The translations under genes were made by a program, and so were the position numbers. This document shows positions 46,159 to 54,777 of a stretch of DNA of 64,000 nucleotides, piece by piece. Origin of the DNA: Chryseolinea lacunae (GTDB taxonomy: Bacteria > Bacteroidota > Bacteroidia > Cytophagales > Cyclobacteriaceae); the NCBI RefSeq assembly GCF_016735595.1, contig NZ_JAERRB010000009.1, positions 124,001-188,000 of the forward strand, written 5' to 3'. Position 1 is the first letter of the stretch. The number at the start of each line of letters is the position of its first letter. The notes beneath the pieces were generated by a model. That model worked only from the letters and a program-made list of their open reading frames with translations. It ran no database searches and was not told the DNA's origin.

Positions 46159-46812
46159 CTATTTCGGTTTGATCAATCCAAAGTCCATCGCGTAAATCAC
46201 AAACTCTGTCGGCGATTTGATGTTGAGTTTCCGGATAATGCTCTTGCGATGTGTATGCACTGTGTGAGGACTGAGGTGCAGGGTGTCGGCAATCTGCTGT
46301 GTGGAATGCCCGGTGGCCAGCAAAGAAAGAATTTCTGTTTCGCGCGACGTGAGCACCGACGGATCGGCCGCGGGTGCTTCCGGCGAAAAGTGTTTTTCCA
46401 TGATGATGTCGAGAATCTTGTGGCAGAAAAACTTTTCTCCCTTCGATACCGACTGCACGGCCATCATCACTTCTTCGCGTGAGCAGTCTTTGGTGACGTA
46501 GCCTTTCACACCCAATTGCAACACTTCCAGGATTGAATTCTTGGAATCGTCGGCCGACACCACGAGGATGTTGGGTGCGGTTTGCACCTTGGTCACATCC
46601 TGAAGGTCTTCGATGGTGATGAATCCGGGAAGGTTATAGTCGGCCACCAGCAACTGGGGTCTGTGCTTGTGCACGAGGTCAATCAGTTCGTCGCGATGGT
46701 TCACATTGGCCACGATTTCAAATTCGTCGCGGTTCCCCAGCAGGTGCACCATACCGGCGGCGGTCAGTGCCTGACTATCGGCCAAAAGGATTTTGAAGGG
46801 TACGTTCCTCAC
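46159..46812 (-). CDS. NarL/LuxR-type response regulator (orphan)
   Basis: A 217-residue regulator. The receiver has the phosphoacceptor aspartate in LLVADYNLPG and the switch lysine in GVKGYVTKD; the first acidic pair is reduced to one aspartate (LLADSQ). A LuxR HTH follows: LTSRETEILSLLATGHSTQQ and SPHTVHTHRKSII. No histidine kinase is adjacent. Its start lies 1 bp after the stop of the di-heme oxidoreductase gene, so it is cotranscribed with the iron operon. Confidence 0.9.
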   Translation of the reverse strand: MRNVPFKILLADSQALTAAGMVHLLGNRDEFEIVANVNHRDELIDLVHKHRPQLLVADYNLPGFITIEDLQDVTKVQTAPNILVVSADDSKNSILEVLQLGVKGYVTKDCSREEVMMAVQSVSKGEKFFCHKILDIIMEKHFSPEAPAADPSVLTSRETEILSLLATGHSTQQIADTLHLSPHTVHTHRKSIIRKLNIKSPTEFVIYAMDFGLIKPK

Positions 46813-46813
46813 C

Positions 46814-48199
46814 TTACAACGATTCTAAAAATTTAACCAGCTTATCGCGATCTGTCTTTGACAGGTTGCTCACAAAGTCTTTCGATTGTTCCGCTTCGCC
46901 CCCGTGCCACATAATCGCTTCCAGAAGTGTGCGGGCGCGTCCGTCGTGCAAAAAGTTTTGATGACCATTCACGATGCGGGTCAACCCGATTCCCCAAAGC
47001 GGAGCGGTGCGCCACTCGCGACCGTTGGCGTCAAAGTCGGGGCGGTTGTCGGCCAGGTCTTCGCCCATGTCGTGCACCAGCACGTCGGTGTAGGGAAAGA
47101 TGACCTGGTTCGAAATCTCCGGGAACGCAACATCTGTTTTTGTGCGGAAGCGCGGCACGTGACATTGTGCGCACTTGCCCTCCACAAACAATTTTTTTCC
47201 CTGCAACACCACAGCATCGTCGGCCGAGCGGCGTGCCGGCACGCCAAGGGTGCGGATATAAAACGCTACGCTGTGCAACAAACTGTCGCTCACTTCATAC
47301 TCGTCGTCACGACCGTCGTATTGGGATTGGCCCATGGCGGTTTCGTGCGGGAAGATGAAGTTGGTGATGCCCATGTCTTCGTTATAGGCACCGGCCGACT
47401 GCTGCAACACCGAGGGGTTGGCGGCTTTCCATCCAAACTTGCCCAGTGTCATTTTGCCTTCCACAACATTCCAGGCATAGTTCGGTTTGCCCGAAATGCC
47501 GTCGTCGTTCATGTCTTCCACATCGGCATTGGCCAGGATGTCGGCTTCGTCAATCGCTTCCAGCAAGCCCAGGCCAAACACCGGTGGGGCTATGCGCGGC
47601 GAGATCATGACGCCGGCGGGCAAAGCTGTGTAGGGATTCTGCAGGCTATAGGTCGGAAAGCGAAGCGAATAAGCCTCGCCGTCGGCGAATGTATATTGTT
47701 TCTCGGTGTATTCAATCTTCACCAACGCTTCGGGTGCAACACCAAAGATGCCGCGCTGCTGCAGCTGTCCGCCAAAACCGGGCACGGGGTTGGGGCCACC
47801 GTGCGCGTCGGTGCCGGGAATGCTGATGCGAATCAACAATGACGAGAGTTGTTCGCCAGCGCCGGGTGGTTTGCCACGCCCGTCGTTGACGTGACACGAG
47901 GTGCACGACACGTTGTTGAAGATGGGGCCAAGGCCCGGGTTGATAGGCGCCGGCGCCGTAACGAATGTCTGACCAAACGCGCCATCGCCAATGCCATGCA
48001 CATGCTCGCGTGCGCTCGTGAGGTTGGGGAATGCTGTGCTGAACGCGCCGACACCATTGTCGAACACCGTCTGCGATCCGCCCGACAACCACTCACTGTA
48101 GTCCGAATCCTGTAAGGCATCGGGTTCTACACACGCGTAGACAGACACAATGATGCCGATGATCATGAACAGCCGCACTATAATCTTATCCTTCCTCAT
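46814..48199 (-). CDS. Di-heme oxidoreductase (DUF1111/thiol oxidoreductase-like) lipoprotein
   Basis: A 461-residue periplasmic protein with two CxxCH heme sites: CTSCHVNDG near residue 97 and CAQCHVPRF near residue 360. The lipobox is in IIVSVYACVEPD, with predicted lipid cysteine 23. This family is distantly related to di-heme cytochrome c peroxidases and usually sits next to imelysin genes in Bacteroidota and proteobacteria. It lies between imelysin (35 bp upstream) and the response regulator. Confidence 0.88.
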   Translation of the reverse strand: MRKDKIIVRLFMIIGIIVSVYACVEPDALQDSDYSEWLSGGSQTVFDNGVGAFSTAFPNLTSAREHVHGIGDGAFGQTFVTAPAPINPGLGPIFNNVSCTSCHVNDGRGKPPGAGEQLSSLLIRISIPGTDAHGGPNPVPGFGGQLQQRGIFGVAPEALVKIEYTEKQYTFADGEAYSLRFPTYSLQNPYTALPAGVMISPRIAPPVFGLGLLEAIDEADILANADVEDMNDDGISGKPNYAWNVVEGKMTLGKFGWKAANPSVLQQSAGAYNEDMGITNFIFPHETAMGQSQYDGRDDEYEVSDSLLHSVAFYIRTLGVPARRSADDAVVLQGKKLFVEGKCAQCHVPRFRTKTDVAFPEISNQVIFPYTDVLVHDMGEDLADNRPDFDANGREWRTAPLWGIGLTRIVNGHQNFLHDGRARTLLEAIMWHGGEAEQSKDFVSNLSKTDRDKLVKFLESL

Positions 48200-48234
48200 C
48201 TCGTCAAATCGCCGTGTCCTTGTCTATATGTTAC

Positions 48235-49308
48235 CTACTTTGCATGCTGCTGCACAAAAGGCAACAGCTGCTGATCCAGAATTTCTTTCAATTCCGCGAT
48301 GGCATCAATGGCCGCTTGCACTTGCAGGGGTTTGTCAATGATGGCTTCGCCGAAAGGAACTTTAATGTTATCCAATGCCGCGATGGCGCTGGCCATTTTC
48401 AATTTCAGATCGCTGTCAAGTTGCAGGTTGTGGGCACGCACCACGTCTTCGAGGCCTTTTCCATCGGCTGTGTATTTGCCGAGGTAAACCGCCTGCACAC
48501 CCTTGATGTTGTTGGTGAAATCGATGATAGAATTTTTCGCAAACGGCGATTCTTCAAGCGAAGGATCTTTTGCCACAAAAGGTTCCTTAATTTTTCCATC
48601 CGACACTTCTTCGCAGATGCCCACCATGGCATTCACCAGTTCTTCGTAGGCGCTCAGTTGTGTGGGGTAAACTGCGCTGCCATTGCCGGCGTTCACAAAT
48701 GCGGTATAGTAGCTATTGGAGGTTGAGGGTTGCCACGAAGCGTTGAGGTCGGCTGTGAGAGTCTTCAGGTTCTTGGCCAGGCCAGTCAGGTATTCAAGGT
48801 CGCGAGCCGAAAGTTCGTCGGCCGCTTTGTCGCCGTTTTCGCCAAAGATGAGATACTCGATGGGGTGAAAACCTTTCAGGGCATCATCGAGGTCATCGAT
48901 GTAGGCTTCTGTAAATTCATTTTCGCTGGCCAACTGAGCATCCAAATCCTGAAAGTTCACGGGCCATGTGTCGATGCGTGGATCGATGTCTTCGGTCGAT
49001 ACGGGGCCGAACAAAAATGCTTCCGATTGTTCCCAGGCTTCGCGGGCTTGCTTCCAGGTGGTGCGCGCAGCATTCAATTCTGCGTCGGTCGCTCCGTCGG
49101 TCGACAGGGCCACAACCTGATCATAAAGTGTGCTGGTCTTCGAGGCCAGTGAGCCGTATACGGTTTGGGGCAAGTTGGTCGAGAACTCCGTCAACACTTG
49201 TGCGTTCAGTTCGGTGTTCACCGCCGGTGTGCTTTCGTCGCTCGAACAATTGGCCAGGCTCACCACCACAGCGCCACTCAGCAACAGGTTTATATAGGAT
49301 TTCTTCAT
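48235..49308 (-). CDS. Imelysin family (EfeO-like) lipoprotein
   Basis: A 357-residue, mostly helical periplasmic protein. It has a lipobox in VVVSLANCSSDE (Cys21) and the GxHxxE motif in KGFHPIEYLIFG, the putative metal-binding site of imelysins. The family is linked to iron uptake and named for an alleged protease activity not supported for most members. It sits in the operon downstream of the Rieske gene. Confidence 0.9.
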   Translation of the reverse strand: MKKSYINLLLSGAVVVSLANCSSDESTPAVNTELNAQVLTEFSTNLPQTVYGSLASKTSTLYDQVVALSTDGATDAELNAARTTWKQAREAWEQSEAFLFGPVSTEDIDPRIDTWPVNFQDLDAQLASENEFTEAYIDDLDDALKGFHPIEYLIFGENGDKAADELSARDLEYLTGLAKNLKTLTADLNASWQPSTSNSYYTAFVNAGNGSAVYPTQLSAYEELVNAMVGICEEVSDGKIKEPFVAKDPSLEESPFAKNSIIDFTNNIKGVQAVYLGKYTADGKGLEDVVRAHNLQLDSDLKLKMASAIAALDNIKVPFGEAIIDKPLQVQAAIDAIAELKEILDQQLLPFVQQHAK

Positions 49309-49325
49309 GTGTGTATGAATTATGA

Positions 49326-49757
49326 TTATGAGTTAAGATCGATGGTAATGTTCTGGTCCGATAACGTTGTCTTGAATTTCTTGAGAGGAAGCGGCGCCGG
49401 CTCCTTGGTCACGTTGCCGTCGAGGTCGAACGTGCTGCCGTGTTCCGGACAATAGAGGCCCGATTTGGTGGCCGACACAGGGTTGTCGCGGTGAGAGCAT
49501 TTCATGTGCAGGGCGTTGTATTCTTCGGCGCTTTTCTTCACCAGCAGAATGTCGAACTGCACTTGCATGTCGCGCACGATCACCAGGTTGCTTTCGGCAA
49601 ACGAGGTCAACGGCACGGTCACTGTTTTCTGTTCGAGATTGGCTTTAAATACCGGAAGCGACGAACAGGAAGAGAGTTGTGAAAACGTGAACCCCAGGGC
49701 CACCGTGCCGAGGCAGGTGGTGCAGGTGTCTTTCAAAAATTCTCGTCTCGTCTTCAT
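49326..49757 (-). CDS. Exported Rieske [2Fe-2S] protein
   Basis: A 143-residue protein with an N-terminal RR motif (TRREFLKDTC), suggesting Tat export. A hydrophobic segment follows, then a possible lipobox (SQLSSCSS). The Rieske cluster ligands are CSH in HMKCSHRDNP and CPEH in GLYCPEHGST, giving the Cys2His2 set. It likely passes electrons in the periplasm within the iron operon. It lies 4 bp after the porin stop and 17 bp before imelysin. Confidence 0.88.
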   Translation of the reverse strand: MKTRREFLKDTCTTCLGTVALGFTFSQLSSCSSLPVFKANLEQKTVTVPLTSFAESNLVIVRDMQVQFDILLVKKSAEEYNALHMKCSHRDNPVSATKSGLYCPEHGSTFDLDGNVTKEPAPLPLKKFKTTLSDQNITIDLNS

Positions 49758-49761
49758 GCTG

Positions 49762-50991
49762 TTAAAAACTATAGCCCAGGCCGATGTTGAAAAATCCGTT
49801 CGATGTGTAGTAAGGCAACTGCTGTGGAAAGGGAGTCACAATCAGGTCTTCGTTGCGCGGTTGTGTTTTGCGCAGGGCATAGTCCATCTTGATGATCACG
49901 CCGTTCACCGGCTGATAGGTAAGCCCCACCACGGTAAAAGTCTTATGATTCACGCCGTTCTTTATGCCGTTGGAGGGCACGCGATAGTTGATATCCATAA
50001 ATTCCTGGCGAACAAACAGCGACAGGTTCTTATTGACATCGGGATTGATGATGCGATAGAAGTTATAGGCCACTTCGGCATAATAGCCCACCATCATGCT
50101 GGGTGTGTTGTTGGCATAGGCGCGGTTGATCGCGAACGCATCGCGAATGCCCGACACCGCGGCCAGTGCCTTGAACGACAAACCGTTTTGATGATACTGG
50201 GCATTGATCTCGCCCATCGACACCGGTGTGCCAAAGACGCCCGATTGAAGCTGAAGACTGTCGGCCACGCGTTTGGTCACTCCCGCACTGCCACCGTAGT
50301 AGCCGGACATTTGCAAACGCCAGCTTTTGACGTAATACAACACGGCGCCCGTCACAGCCAGGTTGGCGGCGGTGGCGTTGCTTCCCTCCTGCCGGCCTTC
50401 TTTTATGCCCGAGCCGTTCACAAAGTTGCGCGAGTTCAGGCCGTTCATGATGGCAAACGAATAGTTGAAGCCGGGAATGGAACGCACCGTTCCGTAGAGT
50501 CCCACGCCAATCTCACGCCATGTGGCGGGAATCAGAAACGTCTCCACATAGGGTCTGTCGTTTCCGTTGAAGGTGGTGGGCAAATGGTTTTCGTTGGTGA
50601 TGCCGATGCGGGGAATGAAGAGGCCCGCCTGCAAATACATGTCACGATTCAATGAAAATTTCAGAAACAACTGCTCCATCGAAATCTCACCGCTGGGCTG
50701 GCCGCCAACCACTTTGGCATTCTCAAGTTCCAGCTCCGAAAAAAAGTAGATCCGGTTGCTGAACCGGTGACCGATGAACAAGACGTTGCGTGTGAGGTTC
50801 GCCGTAGCCGTTTTCAGCTGCGCATCGTATTCAACCTTCAGCTGACCGTAGCCGGAAAGGACGGTAGTGTTATTTGACCTTATCAGCCCTGCCGAAAGGG
50901 AGTCTTCCCGGGTAAGAACCTGGGCGAAAGCCCCGTTTAAGCAACTGATAAAGAGGACGATAGTCAGTAGGTGTTTCCTGGACGGTAGCAT
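49762..50991 (-). CDS. Outer-membrane porin-like protein of the iron operon
   Basis: A 409-residue beta-barrel protein with signal peptide (MLPSRKHLLTIVLFISC then LNGAFAQ) and repeated aromatic-ended strands, ending in GLGYSF, typical of outer-membrane barrels. I cannot name the family precisely. It is the first gene of the operon and lies 34 bp from an iron-box-like palindrome. A role in ion or iron-complex entry is inference. Confidence 0.75.
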   Translation of the reverse strand: MLPSRKHLLTIVLFISCLNGAFAQVLTREDSLSAGLIRSNNTTVLSGYGQLKVEYDAQLKTATANLTRNVLFIGHRFSNRIYFFSELELENAKVVGGQPSGEISMEQLFLKFSLNRDMYLQAGLFIPRIGITNENHLPTTFNGNDRPYVETFLIPATWREIGVGLYGTVRSIPGFNYSFAIMNGLNSRNFVNGSGIKEGRQEGSNATAANLAVTGAVLYYVKSWRLQMSGYYGGSAGVTKRVADSLQLQSGVFGTPVSMGEINAQYHQNGLSFKALAAVSGIRDAFAINRAYANNTPSMMVGYYAEVAYNFYRIINPDVNKNLSLFVRQEFMDINYRVPSNGIKNGVNHKTFTVVGLTYQPVNGVIIKMDYALRKTQPRNEDLIVTPFPQQLPYYTSNGFFNIGLGYSF

Positions 50992-51024
50992 TTCTTCTCA
51001 AAATAGAGTGCAATACTATTTCTT

Positions 51025-51043
51025 ATTTAGATTTAATCCAAAT
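51025..51043. promoter_or_regulatory. Putative iron-responsive operator between porin and ferritin
   Basis: ATTTAGATTTAATCCAAAT is a 9-1-9 inverted repeat with one mismatch, 34 bp before the porin start on the minus strand and 77 bp before the ferritin start on the plus strand. With flanking AGA it matches the suf operator at 23207-23228 in 17 of 22 positions. Confidence 0.55.
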
Positions 51044-51119
51044 AGAAAGAGTTGAATTTATGAGCCCAAAAACGTGTTTTGCATAACTTGATTAAAGATT
51101 TAAACACACGAAAGACCCT

Positions 51120-51680
51120 ATGAAAAAGCAGACCTATACCCCCGCGCGCTCGATCACTCCGGAGATTGAAGCCTTGTTAAATAAGCAGATTGTGATGGAA
51201 GGAAAATCTTCCGCGGCCTACCTGTCTATGGCCTCCTGGTGCGACACCCAGGGATTTGAAATATCGGCCGAATTCCTCTACAAACATTCTGAAGAAGAGC
51301 GCCATCACATGCTCAAACTGTTTCGCTATGTGAACGCCGCTGGTGGCCACGCACTTCAACCGGAAGTGGCGGGCATCAAGCATGAATTCAAAAGCTTGCG
51401 CGAAGTTTTCGAGCAGGTGTTGTTTCATGAAATTGAAGTCACCAAGTCTATCAACAACATTGTGGACCAATGTCTGCAAATCAAAGACTTCGCCACATTC
51501 AACTTCCTGCAATGGTATGTGAACGAACAGCGCGAAGAAGAAACGCTGGCCCGCCGCGCCGTAGAAATCTTCGACATCATCGGCGAAGAAGGTGTTGGCC
51601 TCTGGATGATCGACCAGGAAGTGGGCAAGCTCGAAGCCTATGCCGCGCGCGTTTCCGGAAAGATATCGTCAGAACGATAG
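51120..51680 (+). CDS. ftnA: Ferritin
   Basis: A 186-residue iron-storage ferritin. The four-helix-bundle ferroxidase ligands are visible: E in EIEALLNKQIVMEGKSSAAY, EEERHHMLKLF, and later ESEIEVTKSINNI-type helix D (HEIEVTKSINN) and NEQREEETLARR. It lies divergent from the iron operon, sharing the 51025-51043 palindrome. A 15-bp stem terminator follows. Confidence 0.93.
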   Translation: MKKQTYTPARSITPEIEALLNKQIVMEGKSSAAYLSMASWCDTQGFEISAEFLYKHSEEERHHMLKLFRYVNAAGGHALQPEVAGIKHEFKSLREVFEQVLFHEIEVTKSINNIVDQCLQIKDFATFNFLQWYVNEQREEETLARRAVEIFDIIGEEGVGLWMIDQEVGKLEAYAARVSGKISSER

Positions 51681-51689
51681 TGTTCACGC

Positions 51690-51728
51690 AAAGCAAAGGC
51701 GCAACCGCCCATTGCGCCTTTGCTTTTA
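51690..51728 (+). terminator. Ferritin terminator
   Basis: A perfect 15-bp stem, 51690-51704 with 51712-51726, loop of 7, followed by TAT. It lies 9 bp past the ferritin stop and overlaps the stop codon of the convergent NUDIX gene. Confidence 0.85.
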
Positions 51729-52349
51729 TAAAACCTCGCGCAACACCAGGCGAAATTCATTCAGCATCATGGCCGTGGCACCCCACACCACTTCGCCTTC
51801 AATCTCAAAATGCGGGGCCATCATCCGCACCCTTCCCGCCACCAGAATTTCTTTTTCACGCACAGCATCCTCGCGCACCAATGCATCGACGGTGCACGAC
51901 AAGATCCTGGCCACTTCATATTCATTGCGCACAAACACCGGCACGGCCGGGCTAAGCGCAACCACCGGGGTAACCATAAAATTGCTGGGGATCACAAAGA
52001 ATGGCGAAAGGGTTCCCAGTACTTTCAGCGTGTTGGCCACGGTTCCGATTTCTTCTTCGGCCTCGCGCAACGCCGTTTGAACTGCCGACTCACCGGGCTC
52101 GGCTTTTCCTCCGGGCAAGCTGATCTGACCGCTGTGTGCACCGGGATATTCCTGTCGCTTGGTGAGCGGAAATTTCACTACGCCATCTTCTTCATAAAGT
52201 AAAATCAGCACGCCTCCGGGACGAGGCGGCAACCGGTGGCCAAAGTCCGGCATAGGTTGGCCAATGGGTGCTGCCCGCAGCGGCTCGTGGGCGGTTGGCC
52301 CCGGCAAGGGTTGTGTCAATCTCTCCTGTAGTCTCGCATACCAGTCCAT
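51726..52349 (-). CDS. NUDIX hydrolase (CoA pyrophosphatase-like)
   Basis: A 207-residue NUDIX enzyme. The Nudix box begins GGKAEPGESAVQ and continues LREAEEEIG, giving the GX5EX7REXXEEXG pattern. The surrounding LLYEEDGVVKFPLTKRQEY and HSGQISLPGG match CoA pyrophosphatases. The start is placed at the ATG at 52349, MDWYARLQER, since the longer reading adds a non-conserved N-terminus. It is convergent with ferritin. Confidence 0.85.
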   Translation of the reverse strand: MDWYARLQERLTQPLPGPTAHEPLRAAPIGQPMPDFGHRLPPRPGGVLILLYEEDGVVKFPLTKRQEYPGAHSGQISLPGGKAEPGESAVQTALREAEEEIGTVANTLKVLGTLSPFFVIPSNFMVTPVVALSPAVPVFVRNEYEVARILSCTVDALVREDAVREKEILVAGRVRMMAPHFEIEGEVVWGATAMMLNEFRLVLREVL

Positions 52350-52432
52350 GCGGGCCAAGTTGCAAAAAAGGAAACATTCCTCCACAGAAAATGAGGATTT
52401 GCAGAAAGGTAAATGCTGATTTTGTCTGGCCG

Positions 52433-53446
52433 TCAATTACACTTCGGCAGGTGTGCATCTTTTGGCACCTCGTTGCGTTCGATGGCCTTTGCATAGCTGG
52501 CACACGCCGCGCTGTTGTCGCCGGCCAGGCGATGGGCTTCTCCTAAGTAATAATACAAATGTTCGATAAACGGATCTATTCCCTCGGCCTGCTTCAACAG
52601 GCGAAGCGCGTCGGCATACTGCCTGGTCTGTAAATAATAAATGCCCTTGTTCCGATAGGCCCAGCCGTTGTAGGGATCGATGCCGATGCTGGCGTCGATG
52701 TCGGTCTTGCCTTTTTCGATGTCGTTGGTGAGCAGGGAAACGTAGCCGCGGTTGTTCAGGAAATAAGGATCGTCGGGATGGAGCGCCAGGGCCTTCGCCA
52801 GGTTTAGTTTGGCCTGGTCATAGTGCTGCAACTCCAGGTCCACCAGCGCCAGGGCGTTGTAGGCATTGCCTTCTTTGGCATTGAGGCGCAAGGCTTGTTC
52901 AAAATTCAGGCGCGCGCTGTCGAACTGTTTTTTATAATAGTGCACTGTGCCCAGGTTCACCAGCACTTCGGCATTTTTCGGATCAAGGGTTTGCGCGCGC
53001 TTAAAGGCATTCATGGCCTTGTCGAATTCGCGAAGGCGTGTGTGGATCAGGCCTTTCGAAAAGTAGGCCACGGCCGTGTCGGGTTTGTGTTGAATCACCT
53101 TGTCGATGTCTTTCAGGGCGCTATAGTATTCCTTCAACTCATAGGCAGTGTTGGCGCGATTGAGATAAGCATCCAGATAGTCGGGACGGCAGCCAATGGC
53201 GTGGTCGTAGTCGTTCAGCGCCTCGCGGAATTTAAGTTTGTTGAAGTGCAGTGTGCCCAGGTTGTTCCAGGCGTCGGCAAAACAGGAGTCGAGCTTCAGG
53301 GCTTCCTGCAGAAAGTGTTCGGCCTCGTCTTCCTTCCGGTTGGTGATCATGTCGTTGCTTTGCAGCAAAAAGCGTTGCAACCGTGTTTCCTTGCTTTCAC
53401 CACAGGCCGCCAGCAAGAGCAACAGCACACCCATCATTCGTTTCAT
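52433..53446 (-). CDS. TPR-repeat lipoprotein
   Basis: A 337-residue lipoprotein with a lipobox in LLLLLAACGES (Cys15). It then carries about eight tetratricopeptide repeats (for example AWNNLGTLHFNKLKFREALNDY and AKLNLAKALALHPDDPYFLNN). A protein-binding scaffold in the periplasm is likely; no partner is known. It is upstream of the NUDIX gene by 83 bp and single. Confidence 0.85.
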   Translation of the reverse strand: MKRMMGVLLLLLAACGESKETRLQRFLLQSNDMITNRKEDEAEHFLQEALKLDSCFADAWNNLGTLHFNKLKFREALNDYDHAIGCRPDYLDAYLNRANTAYELKEYYSALKDIDKVIQHKPDTAVAYFSKGLIHTRLREFDKAMNAFKRAQTLDPKNAEVLVNLGTVHYYKKQFDSARLNFEQALRLNAKEGNAYNALALVDLELQHYDQAKLNLAKALALHPDDPYFLNNRGYVSLLTNDIEKGKTDIDASIGIDPYNGWAYRNKGIYYLQTRQYADALRLLKQAEGIDPFIEHLYYYLGEAHRLAGDNSAACASYAKAIERNEVPKDAHLPKCN

Positions 53447-53710
53447 CGTCTTTTGAAAGTTTAAAGTCTCTACGTAATGTGCACAGGGTAGTTAACCATT
53501 TTAAAAGCAATCTCAACCCAACCCTGCGAACGAACGTTAACCCGACCAGGACCGGCGGTCCTTCAGGTCTCTCGCTGGTGGAGACGGCCTTTTTCCTAAC
53601 TACCGTATGGGTCCGAAAGCTAAAGAAGAAGAGTGGAATTGCTTTATTTTATTTTTTCCGCGGTTCAAATTTTGAGATAAGTAAACTATTTGATTTCTTA
53701 GCACCCGCAA
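53447..53710. other. Intergenic region before the his leader
   Basis: No gene is assigned. It holds two tandem hairpins on the plus strand: AGGACC/GGTCCT at 53548-53562 and GTCTC/GAGAC at 53567-53585, the latter followed by GGCCTTTTTCC. These could end a small transcript. A possible -7 element, AAATTTTG at 53667-53674, precedes the his leader. No promoter can be assigned firmly. Confidence 0.4.
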
Positions 53711-53788
53711 ATGAGAAACACTATCAACATCGGCATCCACCACCATCACCATGTGAAGCACATCGTGCGTGGCAATGCTGTATCTTGA
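53711..53788 (+). CDS. hisL: His operon leader peptide
   Basis: A 25-codon ORF starting at ATG 53711 and ending TGA at 53786-53788. It begins MRNTINIGI, then five consecutive His codons at 53738-53752, then V-K and a sixth His at 53759-53761. Six of 25 codons being His, directly before an intrinsic terminator and hisG, is the pattern of transcription attenuation by His-tRNA charging. The reading frame is short, so it relies on this context. Confidence 0.85.
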   Translation: MRNTINIGIHHHHHVKHIVRGNAVS

Positions 53789-53810
53789 TCGATCATAAAA
53801 GATTTTCAAA

Positions 53811-53840
53811 AGGCTTGTCACGGTGTGACAAGCCTTTTTT
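53811..53840 (+). terminator. His operon attenuator
   Basis: AGGCTTGTCAC (53811-53821) pairs perfectly with GTGACAAGCCT (53825-53835), a 3-nt loop, followed by TTTTTG. It ends 24 bp before the hisG start. The alternative anti-terminator is not certain: GTGAAGC (53753-53759) can pair in part with its left arm. Confidence 0.85.
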
Positions 53841-53863
53841 GTTTTTAAACCACTATTGAAGAA

Positions 53864-54727
53864 ATGAACACATTATTGCGCATCGCCATTCAAAAATCCG
53901 GACGCCTGCAGGAAGGCTCACTCGACCTTCTTAAAGAAAGCGGCCTCAAGTTCAGCAATGGCAAAGACCAGCTCAAAACCCAGGCCCGTAACTTCCCCGT
54001 CGAAGTATTGTTTCTCCGCGACGACGACATCCCACAATATGTTGAAGACAAAGTAGCCGATGTGGGTCTCGTGGGTGAAAATGTTTTCGCCGAAAAACAA
54101 AAGAAAAACCAGATTGTGAAGCGCCTTGACTTCGCGAAGTGTCGCCTCTCCATCGCCATTCCCCGCGCCGAAACCTATGGGGGCATTCCTTCGCTCAACG
54201 GCAAAAACATCGCCACCTCCTACCCCAACATCGTCAAAGATTTTCTAAAGAAGCACAACGTGGTTCCTGCGGGCATCCACGAGATCAGCGGCTCTGTAGA
54301 AATTGCCCCCGGCATAGGATTGGCCGACGCCATCTGCGATATTGTGAGCACCGGCAGCACCTTGCTGAGCAACGGGTTGAAAGAAGTGGAAGTGGTGATG
54401 CAATCGGAAGCGGTGATCATTGCCAACCCCGACCTGGAACCAGAGAAACAAGCCATACTCGACAAACTGTTGTTCCGCATTGAAGCGGTGAAGAAAGCCA
54501 AGAACAACAAGTACATTCTCATGAACTGCCCGAACGACGCGATCGAAAAAATCACCACCGTCATTCCCGGCATGAAAAGTCCCACCATCATCCCGTTGCA
54601 ACGGCAAGGGTGGAGCTCGCTCCATTCGGTGGTGGACGAAAATGATTTCTGGGAGAAGATCGACCTGCTGCGTTCGTTTGGCGCCGAGGGCATCCTGGTG
54701 ATCCCCATTGAGAAGATGATTGTATAA
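53864..54727 (+). CDS. hisG: ATP phosphoribosyltransferase
   Basis: First enzyme of histidine synthesis, condensing ATP with PRPP. At 287 residues it is the long form, with a C-terminal regulatory ACT-like domain, which binds histidine for feedback control. The PRPP-loop-type segment is in ISGSVEIAPGIGLADAICDIVSTG, split here near residues 140-165. It is the first structural gene after the attenuator. Confidence 0.95.
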   Translation: MNTLLRIAIQKSGRLQEGSLDLLKESGLKFSNGKDQLKTQARNFPVEVLFLRDDDIPQYVEDKVADVGLVGENVFAEKQKKNQIVKRLDFAKCRLSIAIPRAETYGGIPSLNGKNIATSYPNIVKDFLKKHNVVPAGIHEISGSVEIAPGIGLADAICDIVSTGSTLLSNGLKEVEVVMQSEAVIIANPDLEPEKQAILDKLLFRIEAVKKAKNNKYILMNCPNDAIEKITTVIPGMKSPTIIPLQRQGWSSLHSVVDENDFWEKIDLLRSFGAEGILVIPIEKMIV

Positions 54728-54777
54728 GAAACAACACACTGGTTGTAGACAGACTTTTGACATAACTGATATCACCC

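Noticed and set aside
53383-53859. Plus-strand ORF of 158 codons over the his leader region
   Set aside because: It reads across the TPR gene's 5' end and through the attenuator hairpin in a different frame from the His-rich leader; no family resemblance.
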